The notes: generated by a model from the letters alone, not told the origin. Counted from the stretch's first letter, positions 6,212-13,551 are shown. The stretch is DNA of 15,223 nucleotides from CABMGO01 sp964574775 (GCA_964574775.1 CAZNOS010000016.1:1-15223), one strand, 5' to 3'. Translations and numbers: made by a program.

Positions 6212-6940
6212 ATGAAATTTTCATGTAATGGATGCGGTTGGTGCTGTAAGAATTTCGGAGACTTGGGGTGGTTACCTGTGTATAATTGGGAAAAAGAATT
6301 CTTAGAAACTAAGGCAAAAGAAAGAGGAATTAGTTTAAAATTTGTTCCAGTAGATCTAATCTTAGACAAGAGAACCAATTCTGCAATTTGTTTTCAATTT
6401 GGGATGAAAAACGAACCTTGTCCTTTTTTAACAACAGATAATAAATGTTCTATTTATGAATCAAGACCTCTAGTTTGTCGAGCATATCCCCTAGCACAAG
6501 AAGTACTTCTTAGAGACCCGCCAAAATTCGATTTATCTTCATTTGGGCATTGTGAAAATCTAGACGTTAAAGAACTTATGATAAAGCATTTTGGAGTAAT
6601 AGAAGGAATAGAAAATAAGATGAAAAAGTCGGAAATGGTGAGAAAATATATTGAAGCATTTGGATATGATCCTTTAATCTCAATCGAGAAAGGCGGTATA
6701 CTAAAGCGGTTAGCAGATATGCAAATGAAAAATCTAATTACAAATAGAATTGTTAAATTAAGGAAGATAGGTAAATATGACTATGATAAATATCAGCCAA
6801 TAGATATATTAAGTTTTTTTAAAAAGATAAATAGCGATAATGAGAACTTTATAGATAATACTGTAAATCAAATTATATCCGGAAATTTTGTAAGAGAACA
6901 AATAGACGGCCTATTGGAGGGGGAAGAGTCCTCCCAATAA
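6212..6940 (+). CDS. YkgJ-family cysteine cluster protein (putative Zn/Fe or Fe-S binding)
   Basis: The 242-residue protein starts with CNGCGWCC (C5, C8, C11, C12) and continues with C60, C70 (PCPFL), C79 (NKCSIYESRP) and C89 (VCRAYP). The CxxCxxCC start and the later CPFL ... C.IYE.RP..CR.YP series are the signature of the YkgJ/UPF0153 family, thought to bind zinc or an iron-sulfur cluster. The biochemical role of the family is not established, though some members resemble proteins of flagellin or protein methylation. The C-terminal 130 residues are helical, charged and not recognisable. The gene stands alone with its own promoter, and its last codons form one arm of a hairpin spanning the stop. 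Confidence 0.85.
   Translation: MKFSCNGCGWCCKNFGDLGWLPVYNWEKEFLETKAKERGISLKFVPVDLILDKRTNSAICFQFGMKNEPCPFLTTDNKCSIYESRPLVCRAYPLAQEVLLRDPPKFDLSSFGHCENLDVKELMIKHFGVIEGIENKMKKSEMVRKYIEAFGYDPLISIEKGGILKRLADMQMKNLITNRIVKLRKIGKYDYDKYQPIDILSFFKKINSDNENFIDNTVNQIISGNFVREQIDGLLEGEESSQ
6912..6939 (+). terminator. Stem-loop overlapping the stop of the cysteine-cluster gene
   Basis: TATTGG plus AGG (6912-6920) pairs with CCT plus CCAATA (6930-6939) around one bulged C, giving nine pairs and a nine-base loop. No strong T tract follows, so it may stabilise the 3' end rather than terminate transcription. Confidence 0.4.
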
Positions 6941-7063
6941 TTAACCTCAACGGTCATCACGGCGGTTTGGGCGTAACAGGGTTTTGTGATATCAAAGTGA
7001 TACGCGAATATTACATCACTAAGAAAAAACAAGAACATATTATCGCAGATTTGAACGTTCTAT
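6941..7063 (+). other. GC-rich unassigned stretch: possible structured RNA or gene remnant
   Basis: Within this AT-rich window about 120 bases stand out by a high GC content around 6950-6985 and by several short helices. ATCAC (6956-6960) can pair with GTGAT (6986-6990), and AGTGAT (6996-7001) can pair with ATCACT (7015-7020). In AT-rich archaea GC-rich islands often mark RNA genes, but no tRNA fold or C/D-box motifs were recognised. One plus-strand frame is also open with no ATG, giving a peptide that includes GHHGGLGVTGFCD and KKKQEHII, and ending TAA at 7061-7063. That could be the tail of a decayed gene. I cannot choose between the two. Confidence 0.35.
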
Positions 7064-7141
7064 AAATTTAAGTCTTATACGATTTTCAAACATATTCAAT
7101 ATATTCTCCAATATATAATCTATCAACCATATTGACTACAC

Positions 7142-7151
7142 TTATTATAAG
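7142..7151 (+). promoter_or_regulatory. TATA box of the HMG-CoA-lyase-like gene
   Basis: TTATTATAAG is centred about 23 bases before the ATG at 7170, consistent with a leaderless message. Confidence 0.5.
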
Positions 7152-7169
7152 ATTTTGTCCTTTATCTAA

Positions 7170-8153
7170 ATGAAAATCACACTTAACGAAGTCGGACCAA
7201 GAGACTGGAGATTTTCTCACGAAGTAAGTCCGCCAACTCCAGATATTTATCAGACAATAAGAATGCTAGAGAACGCAGGAATAGAAAGAGTCGAAATCGG
7301 AGCAAGTGTAAATTATGATAAATATCCGTACATGGAAGACACTTTTGAATTACTATCCGAACTAAGGGGCCCTTCAGATAAACACGCCAGATATTCCGTT
7401 TACGTGGGTCCATATAGCAAAAACTATCCGCGAGATAAAATAAAAAAACTTTTAGAAGATGGAAGATTATCTGAAGATCCCGGAATGCCAGACGAACTTT
7501 CTTTTTCTATTTCTGCAAGCGAAAAAAGAAATGTGGGGTTGTATGGATTATCTGGGAATGAAGTATTTGATAGAATAAGAAGACACATTGAAAGAGCGAA
7601 AGACGACGGAGTGAAACATTTTAGAGGATATGTATCGGCCGCTTTCGGCTACGAAAATCCAAATGATTCTCCGATGGGAAGTGTAATCGGTTGGTCGCAA
7701 ATGCTTTTTGATTTGGGATGTCAGGAGGTTGCACTTGGTGACTCGCGTGGATATGCTGCGCCTGGAGAATTTATTAGAAAATGGTCAGTCATGAAATCAC
7801 ATTTACCACTCGATAGAATTGCACTACATTTTCACGAAAATAATTATGTAAATTGGGAGACAGATATTTTTACTGTCCTACAAGATGGTGTGCGTGTTTT
7901 TGATACTTCAATAATGGATGTCACTAGGCCGGTTATTAAGGGAGAGAGACATACTATCCCATGTCAGGACGATGTCCCACCGAATGCCTCTACGGAATAC
8001 GCAAACTATTTTATAACGATGCAAGTTAATGATCCAGGATTATCGTTTAAAGAAGAACTCGGAAACGGAGAAGTCACGACTGGATTGGATTATGATAAAG
8101 TTTGCGAAGCAGGAAAGTTTATTCGAAATTCAATATCTAGATTAACTAAATAA
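7170..8153 (+). CDS. HMG-CoA-lyase-like protein (DRE-TIM metallolyase superfamily), divergent
   Basis: This 327-residue protein follows the TIM-barrel plan of 3-hydroxy-3-methylglutaryl-CoA lyase and related aldolases. Visible motifs are NEVGPRDW with catalytic Arg and metal-binding Asp at 11-12, FSISASEKRN, RGYVSAAFG, LGDSRGYAAPGEF, and LHFHENN with the two metal-ligand His at 220 and 222. The glycine-rich loop that carries the catalytic Cys in true HMG-CoA lyases (GLGGCPYA) is absent; at that place the sequence reads MDVTRPVIKGERHTIPCQDD. A lyase or aldolase on a different acyl substrate, or a changed mechanism, is therefore likelier than HMG-CoA cleavage. It has its own promoter and no pathway genes around it. 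Confidence 0.75.
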   Translation: MKITLNEVGPRDWRFSHEVSPPTPDIYQTIRMLENAGIERVEIGASVNYDKYPYMEDTFELLSELRGPSDKHARYSVYVGPYSKNYPRDKIKKLLEDGRLSEDPGMPDELSFSISASEKRNVGLYGLSGNEVFDRIRRHIERAKDDGVKHFRGYVSAAFGYENPNDSPMGSVIGWSQMLFDLGCQEVALGDSRGYAAPGEFIRKWSVMKSHLPLDRIALHFHENNYVNWETDIFTVLQDGVRVFDTSIMDVTRPVIKGERHTIPCQDDVPPNASTEYANYFITMQVNDPGLSFKEELGNGEVTTGLDYDKVCEAGKFIRNSISRLTK

Positions 8154-8156
8154 AAT

Positions 8157-8327
8157 CTATTTAAGTAACTTCTCTGGTCTTTTAACTAAAGTTCTCCAGC
8201 CTTTTCTAACTATAACGGTTGTATGTTCCTTCAAATCTTCTTTTTTGTTGGATACGTTTTTGGCCAGAAATGCATCTTTAGTTGCTAAAAATCTTGCCCT
8301 TTTCTTCGCATAAAAATCTTCGCTCAT
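8157..8327 (-). CDS. Small basic protein, 56 aa, unknown function
   Basis: The frame encodes a lysine/arginine-rich peptide starting MSEDFYAKKRARF and ending KRPEKLLK, with no membrane segment or Cys. Its ATG is 25 bases from the centre of a TATA box at 8348-8357 on the same strand, and its stop is three bases from the stop of the convergent upstream gene. That fit, together with ordinary codon use, supports a real gene. The high charge would suit nucleic-acid or ribosome binding, but that is a guess. Confidence 0.65.
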   Translation of the reverse strand: MSEDFYAKKRARFLATKDAFLAKNVSNKKEDLKEHTTVIVRKGWRTLVKRPEKLLK

Positions 8328-8347
8328 AACTATTCTAAGAATTCAAT

Positions 8348-8357
8348 GAATTTAAAC
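8348..8357 (-). promoter_or_regulatory. TATA box of the 56-aa gene
   Basis: The minus strand reads GTTTAAATTC, centred 25-26 bases from the ATG at 8327. Confidence 0.55.
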
Positions 8358-8436
8358 CTTCGCAATAACAACAAACAAATTCTAACGATAAAACACCCCA
8401 TTATATAAAAAACAGATAATTTTCACTTTCACAAAG

Positions 8437-8445
8437 TTTTTATAT
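8437..8445 (+). promoter_or_regulatory. TATA box of the VTT/DedA-like gene
   Basis: TTTTTATAT is centred 25 bases before the ATG at 8466, indicating a leaderless transcript. Confidence 0.55.
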
Positions 8446-8465
8446 CTCTTCTCATTATTTCTTTC

Positions 8466-9023
8466 ATGAAGAGATTATTTAGATTTCCATATCCGAAACT
8501 TCTATTGCTCCTTCTATTTTCCGTATTATCATATCACATTTTTAGCAATAGAGTGGTACAAGATTATGTGGCAAACCTCGGAAGTATAGGCTATCTCGAA
8601 ACATTTATCGCAGGAATGCTTTTCTCATTCGGTTTTTCGACGCCATTTGCAATCGGTTTCTTTCTAATTGCAAAACCAGAAAACATTTTCCTCGCCGCAC
8701 TAATCGGCGGAGCTGGAGCCCTAATCTCTGATTTACTTATATTCAAACTCATCAGATTTTCATTTATGGATGAATTCAAAAGACTAGAAAAAACAACAGC
8801 CATCAAAGAAATTAACCATCTCCTAAATTCACGTTGGATTTACAAAATAAAAATTTATTTATTATATATTTTTGCTGGATTAGTGATTGCATCTCCGTTA
8901 CCCGACGAATTAGGCGTTAGTATGTTAGCTGGTTTAACAAAAATAAAGACACATATCTTAGTAATTGTTAGCTTTATTATGAATTCACTTGGAATATTTA
9001 TAATGTTGTTAATCGCAAGATAG
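8466..9023 (+). CDS. VTT/DedA-like (SNARE-associated) integral membrane protein
   Basis: This 185-residue protein has about five hydrophobic segments (near 11-27, 43-68, 75-96, 130-146 and 163-183). It carries the two half-helix elements that mark the DedA/VTT fold: a GGAGALISDLLIFKLIR stretch at 81-97, and SPLPDELGVSMLAG at 143-156, matching the re-entrant loop with charged residues. DedA/VTT proteins act in lipid scrambling or undecaprenyl-phosphate flipping and membrane homeostasis; the archaeal substrate is unknown. The sequence is short and divergent, so the family call rests on these two motifs and the topology. It is a single gene with its own promoter. Confidence 0.7.
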   Translation: MKRLFRFPYPKLLLLLLFSVLSYHIFSNRVVQDYVANLGSIGYLETFIAGMLFSFGFSTPFAIGFFLIAKPENIFLAALIGGAGALISDLLIFKLIRFSFMDEFKRLEKTTAIKEINHLLNSRWIYKIKIYLLYIFAGLVIASPLPDELGVSMLAGLTKIKTHILVIVSFIMNSLGIFIMLLIAR

Positions 9024-9034
9024 CCATAGAAACA

Positions 9035-9041
9035 TTTTTAA
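9035..9041 (+). promoter_or_regulatory. TATA box of the 42-aa gene
   Basis: TTTTTAA is centred 26 bases before the ATG at 9064. Confidence 0.45.
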
Positions 9042-9063
9042 GCAAGGCTTAATGTAAAATCCC

Positions 9064-9192
9064 ATGGTAAGAGCAAGTGATTTTGTAGATCCTGAATACG
9101 ATAGAAGATTGGCAGAATTCAAGGCTGAAAAAGCAAGACGAATGAAAGAAATGCCTGAATCTGAACAACGACCACCACAAAGACGTAGGTAA
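9064..9192 (+). CDS. Small charged protein, 42 aa, unknown function
   Basis: The frame starts MVRASDFVDPEYDRR, has a charged helical centre (AEFKAEKARRMKEM) and an Arg/Pro/Gln-rich tail ending QRRR. It stands in a gap of nearly 200 bases between the membrane protein gene and the end of metK, and its ATG is in the leaderless position behind a TATA box. There is no recognisable domain. The promoter fit and coding-like composition support it; a chance frame is not excluded. Confidence 0.6.
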   Translation: MVRASDFVDPEYDRRLAEFKAEKARRMKEMPESEQRPPQRRR

Positions 9193-9220
9193 CGTATTGG
9201 ATTTATTCAAACTAGAAATT

Positions 9221-10384
9221 TTAATTAATCGTATTAGATTGTAATTCTTTTCTAAGTAAATCTACTCTATCTAATTTTTCCCAAGTAAACTCTGGTCCAA
9301 TCCTTCCGAAATGACCATAACTCGCCGTTTTCGCATACCTAGGTTTTTTCAAGTCCAAAACTCTTATTATATCTGCAGGTTTTATTGGAAAATTCTCCTT
9401 AACCAGCTCACTTATTCTCTGTTCAGATATCTTATTCGTTCCAAAACAATCCACTAATACAGAAACCGGCTTAGCAACTCCAATCGCATAAGCAAGCTGA
9501 ACCTCACATTTGTCCGCCAACCCTGCAGCCACAACATTTTTTGCAATATACCTAGCTGCGTACGCCGCACTTCTATCAACCTTGGAAGGATCTTTACCAG
9601 AAAAAGCTCCGCCGCCGTGTCTCGCATAGCCACCATATGTATCCACTATTATTTTTCTTCCAGTTAGTCCACTATCACCGACCGGTCCGCCTATAACAAA
9701 CTTTCCAGTTGGATTAACATGCACAATAGTTCTGTCATCCATTAAATTTCCACAAACTGGTCTTATTAATTTTTCAATTAAATCTTTCTTTATTTGCTCC
9801 TGCGAAACGTCCGGAGAATGTTGTGTCGAAACTACAATCGTATCAATTCTTTTCGGTTTATCGTCCTCATATTCAATAGTAACCTGAGATTTTGCATCCG
9901 GTCGCAAATAAGACAATACCTTATTTTTTCTTAACTTACTTAATTCCTCGACCAACTTATGAGCGAGCGTAATTGGAAGTGGCATAAACTCCGCAGTTTC
10001 ATTTGTTGCAAAACCAAACATCATTCCCTGATCTCCAGCTCCCTGTTCTTTATTTTCTCCAGAGTTTACTCCCATCGCAATGTCCGGAGATTGCTTTGAT
10101 ATAGAAATAATAATTCCACAATTCTCCCAATCAAATCCACTTTCTGCAGTATAACCTATATCTTTTATTTTGCTTCTCACAACGGATTGAATATCTACAT
10201 CAGCACTAGACGTAACCTCTCCAGCAACAATAATAAAACCAGTTTTCGTTAAACACTCTATTGCCACCCTACTATTTGGATCTTTCTCTAAAAAAGCGTC
10301 TAAGAGAGCATCAGAAACCTGGTCACATAATTTATCTGGATGTCCCTCACCAACAGACTCAGATGTGAACAAATAATTTTTCAT
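9221..10384 (-). CDS. metK: S-adenosylmethionine synthetase, bacterial type
   Basis: This enzyme makes S-adenosylmethionine from methionine and ATP with release of phosphate and pyrophosphate. The bacterial/eukaryotic family hallmarks are all present: FTSESVGEGHPDK at 6-18 with the ATP-contacting H15, GAGDQGMMFGFA near 113-124, and the GGGAFSGKDPSKVDRSAAY active-site loop near 256-274. At 387 residues the length is standard. The frame opens 84 bases further upstream, but those residues are hydrophobic, unrelated to the family and pass through the promoter, so the ATG at 10384, 26 bases from its TATA box, is the start. Most archaea use a different, archaeal-type synthetase, so this copy points to transfer from bacteria or to a DPANN lineage that has the bacterial form. 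Confidence 0.97.
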   Translation of the reverse strand: MKNYLFTSESVGEGHPDKLCDQVSDALLDAFLEKDPNSRVAIECLTKTGFIIVAGEVTSSADVDIQSVVRSKIKDIGYTAESGFDWENCGIIISISKQSPDIAMGVNSGENKEQGAGDQGMMFGFATNETAEFMPLPITLAHKLVEELSKLRKNKVLSYLRPDAKSQVTIEYEDDKPKRIDTIVVSTQHSPDVSQEQIKKDLIEKLIRPVCGNLMDDRTIVHVNPTGKFVIGGPVGDSGLTGRKIIVDTYGGYARHGGGAFSGKDPSKVDRSAAYAARYIAKNVVAAGLADKCEVQLAYAIGVAKPVSVLVDCFGTNKISEQRISELVKENFPIKPADIIRVLDLKKPRYAKTASYGHFGRIGPEFTWEKLDRVDLLRKELQSNTIN

Positions 10385-10405
10385 AACAATAATTACCAAC
10401 TTATC

Positions 10406-10454
10406 TTTATAATATTTATTGAATATAATATTCTTATAGGAATATTTATATATT
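10406..10454. promoter_or_regulatory. Divergent metK / HTH-CBS promoters with repeated GAATAT half-sites
   Basis: The leftward TATA box (minus strand TATTATAAAG, about 10405-10414) lies 26 bases from the metK start. The rightward one (TTTATATATT, 10445-10454) lies about 25 bases from the regulator start. Between and around them is the palindrome GAATATaATATTC (10421-10433). A second inverted pair, AATATTC (10427-10433) and GAATATT (10440-10446), overlaps it, so GAATAT recurs 19 bases apart. A regulator bound here would touch both promoters. The region is AT-rich, so some symmetry is expected by chance. Confidence 0.55.
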
Positions 10455-10473
10455 AAACAAAATAACACTAATT

Positions 10474-11019
10474 ATGATATTTCCAGAATTACAAAGCATT
10501 AAAATAAGAAGACAAAGATTAGGACTAAAGCAAAAAGAACTCTCTCAATTAGCTAAAATAAGCCAATCCCTTATCGCAAAAATAGAATCTGGAAATCTAA
10601 ACCCATCATACGAAATCGTAAAAAGAATATTCCAAATACTTGATTCTTTAGAACACAAGAATGAAAAAAAATGCTCACAAATAATGGCACCAGTTATTAC
10701 AATTGACAAAAAAGAAAACGTTGGGAAAGCAATAGATCTAATGAAAAAAAATTCAATCTCGCAATTACCCGTCCTAGATAAAAAAGAAATTGTAGGAAGC
10801 ATTTCTGAGTCCACCATATATAACAAAATTTTAGATGGAACACCTAGAAATATACTAATAAAAGAACAAGTAGAAAAGATAATGGAAGAATCATTTCCAA
10901 TTATAAAATCGAATTACCCAGTGAGCGCCGCTATTCCACTTTTAAAATCGAGCGAAGCAATTCTTTTAACAGAAAAACACAACATAGTCGGAATAATAAC
11001 AAAATCTAATTTATTTTAA
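10474..11019 (+). CDS. HTH-CBS transcriptional regulator
   Basis: This 181-residue protein has a Cro/CI-type helix-turn-helix (about 5-60, with LGLKQKELSQLAKISQS and an IESGNLNPSYE recognition part) followed by two CBS domains (about 66-115 and 122-181; IMAPVITIDKKENVGKAI, then IMEESFPIIKSNYPVSAAI). This is a common archaeal regulator design. CBS pairs bind adenosyl ligands such as AMP, ATP or S-adenosylmethionine, and change the state of the attached domain. Because it diverges from metK across 89 bases with shared half-sites, it may sense S-adenosylmethionine and control metK and itself; that link is inferred from position only. Confidence 0.88.
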   Translation: MIFPELQSIKIRRQRLGLKQKELSQLAKISQSLIAKIESGNLNPSYEIVKRIFQILDSLEHKNEKKCSQIMAPVITIDKKENVGKAIDLMKKNSISQLPVLDKKEIVGSISESTIYNKILDGTPRNILIKEQVEKIMEESFPIIKSNYPVSAAIPLLKSSEAILLTEKHNIVGIITKSNLF

Positions 11020-11376
11020 CTATGGCCAAATAAGAACTCTTAAAATCATTGCAACACAGAATGAAATTATAAAAGTCCAAAAACAATTCCACGCAAACGC
11101 AGCAAATCTTTCCCTAACAATTATATTTTTATTAGCCAAATAAATTCTCTTAATGATTTTTATAAATCCCATCACGGAAGCTACTAAAATTAATACTCCT
11201 ATTATGAAAAACATAATAGTAAAAATAGAATTAATATCCCAATAATTTCCATTGTTTATTATGAGCTGTATATTTTTCAAAAATAAATATTTCACGTACC
11301 TGACGGAAAGAATGAAAAAAATTGTTGAAAATATAATCAATCTTTGCATCGAACTAAAATAAATTTTAAATCCCAT
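11020..11376 (-). CDS. Small membrane protein, 118 aa, unknown function
   Basis: The protein has three hydrophobic segments (about 12-33, 50-74 and 94-115) separated by short basic loops, and no catalytic motifs. I do not recognise the family. It is convergent with the HTH-CBS gene, the two stops being directly adjacent. A TATA-like TTTTTAAAAT (11395-11404, minus strand) is centred about 24 bases from the ATG, which supports this start over the internal Met at residue 10. Confidence 0.65.
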   Translation of the reverse strand: MGFKIYFSSMQRLIIFSTIFFILSVRYVKYLFLKNIQLIINNGNYWDINSIFTIMFFIIGVLILVASVMGFIKIIKRIYLANKNIIVRERFAAFAWNCFWTFIISFCVAMILRVLIWP

Positions 11377-11659
11377 AAAAATACATATCTTACTATTTTA
11401 AAAAGATTATTGTAATCAATTAACCATAGCAATTATGAGCTTAATTAAAGAATATATTATGATTATAAGCCCAGAAGTGGTTAACCAGCTGCCGAAATAC
11501 AACTATTGAATATCAAGTCTAATTAGCCCAATGTCAATAAGCAACAAAAAATCCAATAAACGAAATGAAAAGTCTCATACTTGGCATTACTAGACGTCTT
11601 AATACCTGACACATCAATAAGTTTTGATTCTTCTTTTATAAAAGATAATAAGAAAATAA

Positions 11660-11669
11660 GTTTAAATAC
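11660..11669 (+). promoter_or_regulatory. Likely TATA box of the beta-CASP RNase gene
   Basis: GTTTAAATAC is the best TATA match upstream of the gene and predicts a transcript start near 11690, leaving a leader of about 35 bases. A weaker box (TTATTAAAAG near 11690-11699) is an alternative. Confidence 0.4.
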
Positions 11670-11718
11670 ATTATCCTAAATTAGTTAATTATTAAAAGGC
11701 TGTTTCTTTATTTTATAT

Positions 11719-11724
11719 GAGGTG
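11719..11724 (+). promoter_or_regulatory. Ribosome binding site of the beta-CASP gene
   Basis: GAGGTG ends two bases before the ATG at 11727. It is one of only two Shine-Dalgarno-like sites before a start in the window, fitting a leadered message and deciding against the out-of-frame ATG at 11717. Confidence 0.5.
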
Positions 11725-11726
11725 TT

Positions 11727-13112
11727 ATGGAAATAAAAGTTTTAGGTGCAGCGAAAGGCGTTACTGGTTCTTGCTATAGTCTAGTTTCTGAAGAAAATAA
11801 CATTTTAGTCGATTGTGGAATGTTTCAGGGCGGAAAAGACATGGAAAAAAGAAACTACGAGGGTTTCGGATTCAGTCCTAGAAAATATAAAGTATTACTT
11901 TTAACACACGCACATTTGGATCATTGTGGAAGAATTCCATTATTAGTAAAAAACGGTTTTAGAGGAAAAATTTACTGCACAGACGCCACGAAAGCCCTAG
12001 CTTTTGTCATAATGACCGATTCCGCAAAAATTGCAGAAGAAGATACTAAGAATGAAAACAAAAGAAGAGCTAAAGAAAATCTTCCGCCTAGAAAACCAAT
12101 TTACAGTCTCCGAGACGTAGACGACGCAATGAAACTTTTTGCCACCGTTAAATATGGTGAAAACATACGGGTTGCAAAAAACATTTACGCAAAATATTAT
12201 GATGCTGGACATATTTTAGGATCTGCATCTGTACAAATTAGTGTAACAGAAAAAGGAAAAGAAAAAGTAATTGTATTCTCTGGAGATTTGGGACAAGAAA
12301 ATTCTATATTAGTCCGAAACGGAACTCCGATACAAAAAGCAAATTACGTATTTATGGAATCTACATATGGCGACAGATTGCACGACCCAATCGACAAGAG
12401 GAAAAGAGAACTAATTAGAATTATTAATGAAACCTATAAACGTGGCGGAAAATTAATGATACCATCTTTCGCAGTTGAAAGAACACAAGAATTACTTTTT
12501 TACATCGGACAATTTATGGACGATGGACTCATTCCTAAAATGCCAGTTTTCCTAGATTCTCCAATGGCAATAAAATCCACAGACGTTTTTAGAAAATTCA
12601 TGAAATATTTTAACGAAGATGTTCAAGAAAGATTCAAAGAAACGAACGATGTTTTTGGATTTCCAGAATTAACACTAACGAGAAGCCGAGATGAATCTAA
12701 AGAAATTAATGGAGTAAACGAACCATGTATAATTATTGCAGGAAATGGAATGTGCTCTGCTGGAAGAATCAAACATCACATAGTGAACAACATCGAAGAC
12801 GATAAAAACACACTTCTATTTGTTGGTTTCCAAGTAGATGGTACACTCGGATATTGGATTAAAAGGGGAGAAAAAAGAATTAGATTATTAGGACGAGATG
12901 TAGAAGTTAATTCTAAGATAGAAATCATCGAAGGATTTTCCGCACACGCAGATAAGGTCGGATTATTAAAATGGCTAAAGAATTTTTCTTCAAAACCGAA
13001 AGTGTTTATTATCCACGGAGACGAAGACCAAATGGTAGCACTCTCAAAAACACTAACGAAAGAAAAATATGAAAACTATATTCCATCTTTAGACGAAGAA
13101 ATAAATTTGTAG
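11727..13112 (+). CDS. Beta-CASP metallo-beta-lactamase ribonuclease (CPSF/YSH1-like, COG1236 type)
   Basis: At 461 residues this is a full-length beta-CASP nuclease, an RNA-processing endo- or exonuclease with two zinc ions. The metallo-beta-lactamase motifs are intact: D29 (motif 1), THAHLDH with H61, H63, D65, H66 (motif 2), DAGHILGSA with H162 (motif 3), and FSGDLG with D187 (motif 4). The beta-CASP part follows: MESTYGD (motif A region), GFSAHAD with H407 (motif B) and FIIHGDEDQ with H430 (motif C). There is no N-terminal KH pair, so it is not aCPSF1, the archaeal termination factor; it resembles aCPSF2 or bacterial YSH1-like enzymes. It is a single gene with a leader and a Shine-Dalgarno site. 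Confidence 0.93.
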   Translation: MEIKVLGAAKGVTGSCYSLVSEENNILVDCGMFQGGKDMEKRNYEGFGFSPRKYKVLLLTHAHLDHCGRIPLLVKNGFRGKIYCTDATKALAFVIMTDSAKIAEEDTKNENKRRAKENLPPRKPIYSLRDVDDAMKLFATVKYGENIRVAKNIYAKYYDAGHILGSASVQISVTEKGKEKVIVFSGDLGQENSILVRNGTPIQKANYVFMESTYGDRLHDPIDKRKRELIRIINETYKRGGKLMIPSFAVERTQELLFYIGQFMDDGLIPKMPVFLDSPMAIKSTDVFRKFMKYFNEDVQERFKETNDVFGFPELTLTRSRDESKEINGVNEPCIIIAGNGMCSAGRIKHHIVNNIEDDKNTLLFVGFQVDGTLGYWIKRGEKRIRLLGRDVEVNSKIEIIEGFSAHADKVGLLKWLKNFSSKPKVFIIHGDEDQMVALSKTLTKEKYENYIPSLDEEINL

Positions 13113-13121
13113 AAACTAAAA

Positions 13122-13550
13122 TTACTTTACAATATTTTTTACTCTAGAATAATTTTTATTTAAAAAAGTTAAAGCTTTTTCTGCATAGGAATTCCCTAAG
13201 ATAGTCCCATAATACTTTGTTCCATTTCGATAATACCTCAGTTCATCCATAAACTCTACTTCAGCTTGCGAAAATCCTAATACTTGAAGATAAGAAACTT
13301 CTGCCTCGTGAGAATTTCCAGCATTAAATCCCTCTATAAACATTTTCGCCCTAACGAATTCTATCAGAATATCGTAACAATAATTTACAATAAAGTTAGC
13401 ATTCATTTTATCCGAGGGAATTTTGCTTAAAGTTAAATCAAGAAAAGATTTTTTATCTTCAGCCTCTTTAATAAGAGATGTAGCTCTATTTCTATTAGGA
13501 CTTTGCCTTTTTACAACTCCACAACTAATAAACTCCTCAAATTTTTTCAT
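13122..13550 (-). CDS. HEPN-domain protein, partner of the HTH-MNT protein
   Basis: This all-helical protein of about 142 residues has the HEPN core near YCYDILIEFVRAKMFIEGF and the conserved end ELRYYRNGTKYYG. In active HEPN ribonucleases the motif is Rx4-6H; here the Arg is present but the His is not, Tyr occupying the area, so RNase activity is doubtful. It directly follows the nucleotidyltransferase gene, as in MNT/HEPN toxin-antitoxin or sensing pairs. A TTG twelve bases upstream could extend it, but the ATG at 13550, reading TAAAATG with the stop of the preceding gene, is the likelier start. Either a degenerate toxin or a structural partner that presents substrate to the nucleotidyltransferase is possible. 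Confidence 0.75.
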   Translation of the reverse strand: MKKFEEFISCGVVKRQSPNRNRATSLIKEAEDKKSFLDLTLSKIPSDKMNANFIVNYCYDILIEFVRAKMFIEGFNAGNSHEAEVSYLQVLGFSQAEVEFMDELRYYRNGTKYYGTILGNSYAEKALTFLNKNYSRVKNIVK

Positions 13551-13551
13551 T

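Larger units (their letters stand above)
11377..11726. other. 350-bp intergenic region without an assigned gene
   Basis: The region holds the promoter of the leftward membrane protein near its left end and the likely promoter of the beta-CASP gene near its right end. In between I see only a 24-codon plus-strand frame (11435-11509) with no promoter support, and the 12-bp palindrome CTTTTATAAAAG at 11633-11644. No tRNA fold, C/D-box or repeat array was recognised. Confidence 0.5.

Noticed and set aside
6136..6378. 80-codon minus-strand frame opposite the cysteine-cluster gene
   Set aside because: It runs antisense to the conserved Cys motifs and through the recombinase promoter.
10385..10468. 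28-residue N-terminal extension of MetK
   Set aside because: The extension passes through the TATA box and half-sites, is unlike the family, and the ATG at 10384 matches the usual MetK start.
11435..11509. 24-codon frame in the 350-bp gap
   Set aside because: No TATA box at the right distance, no neighbour coupling and no recognisable sequence.
11717..11779. 20-codon frame overlapping the beta-CASP start
   Set aside because: Its ATG is part of the Shine-Dalgarno region of the RNase gene and the frame is antithetical to the conserved N-terminus; no sign of selection.
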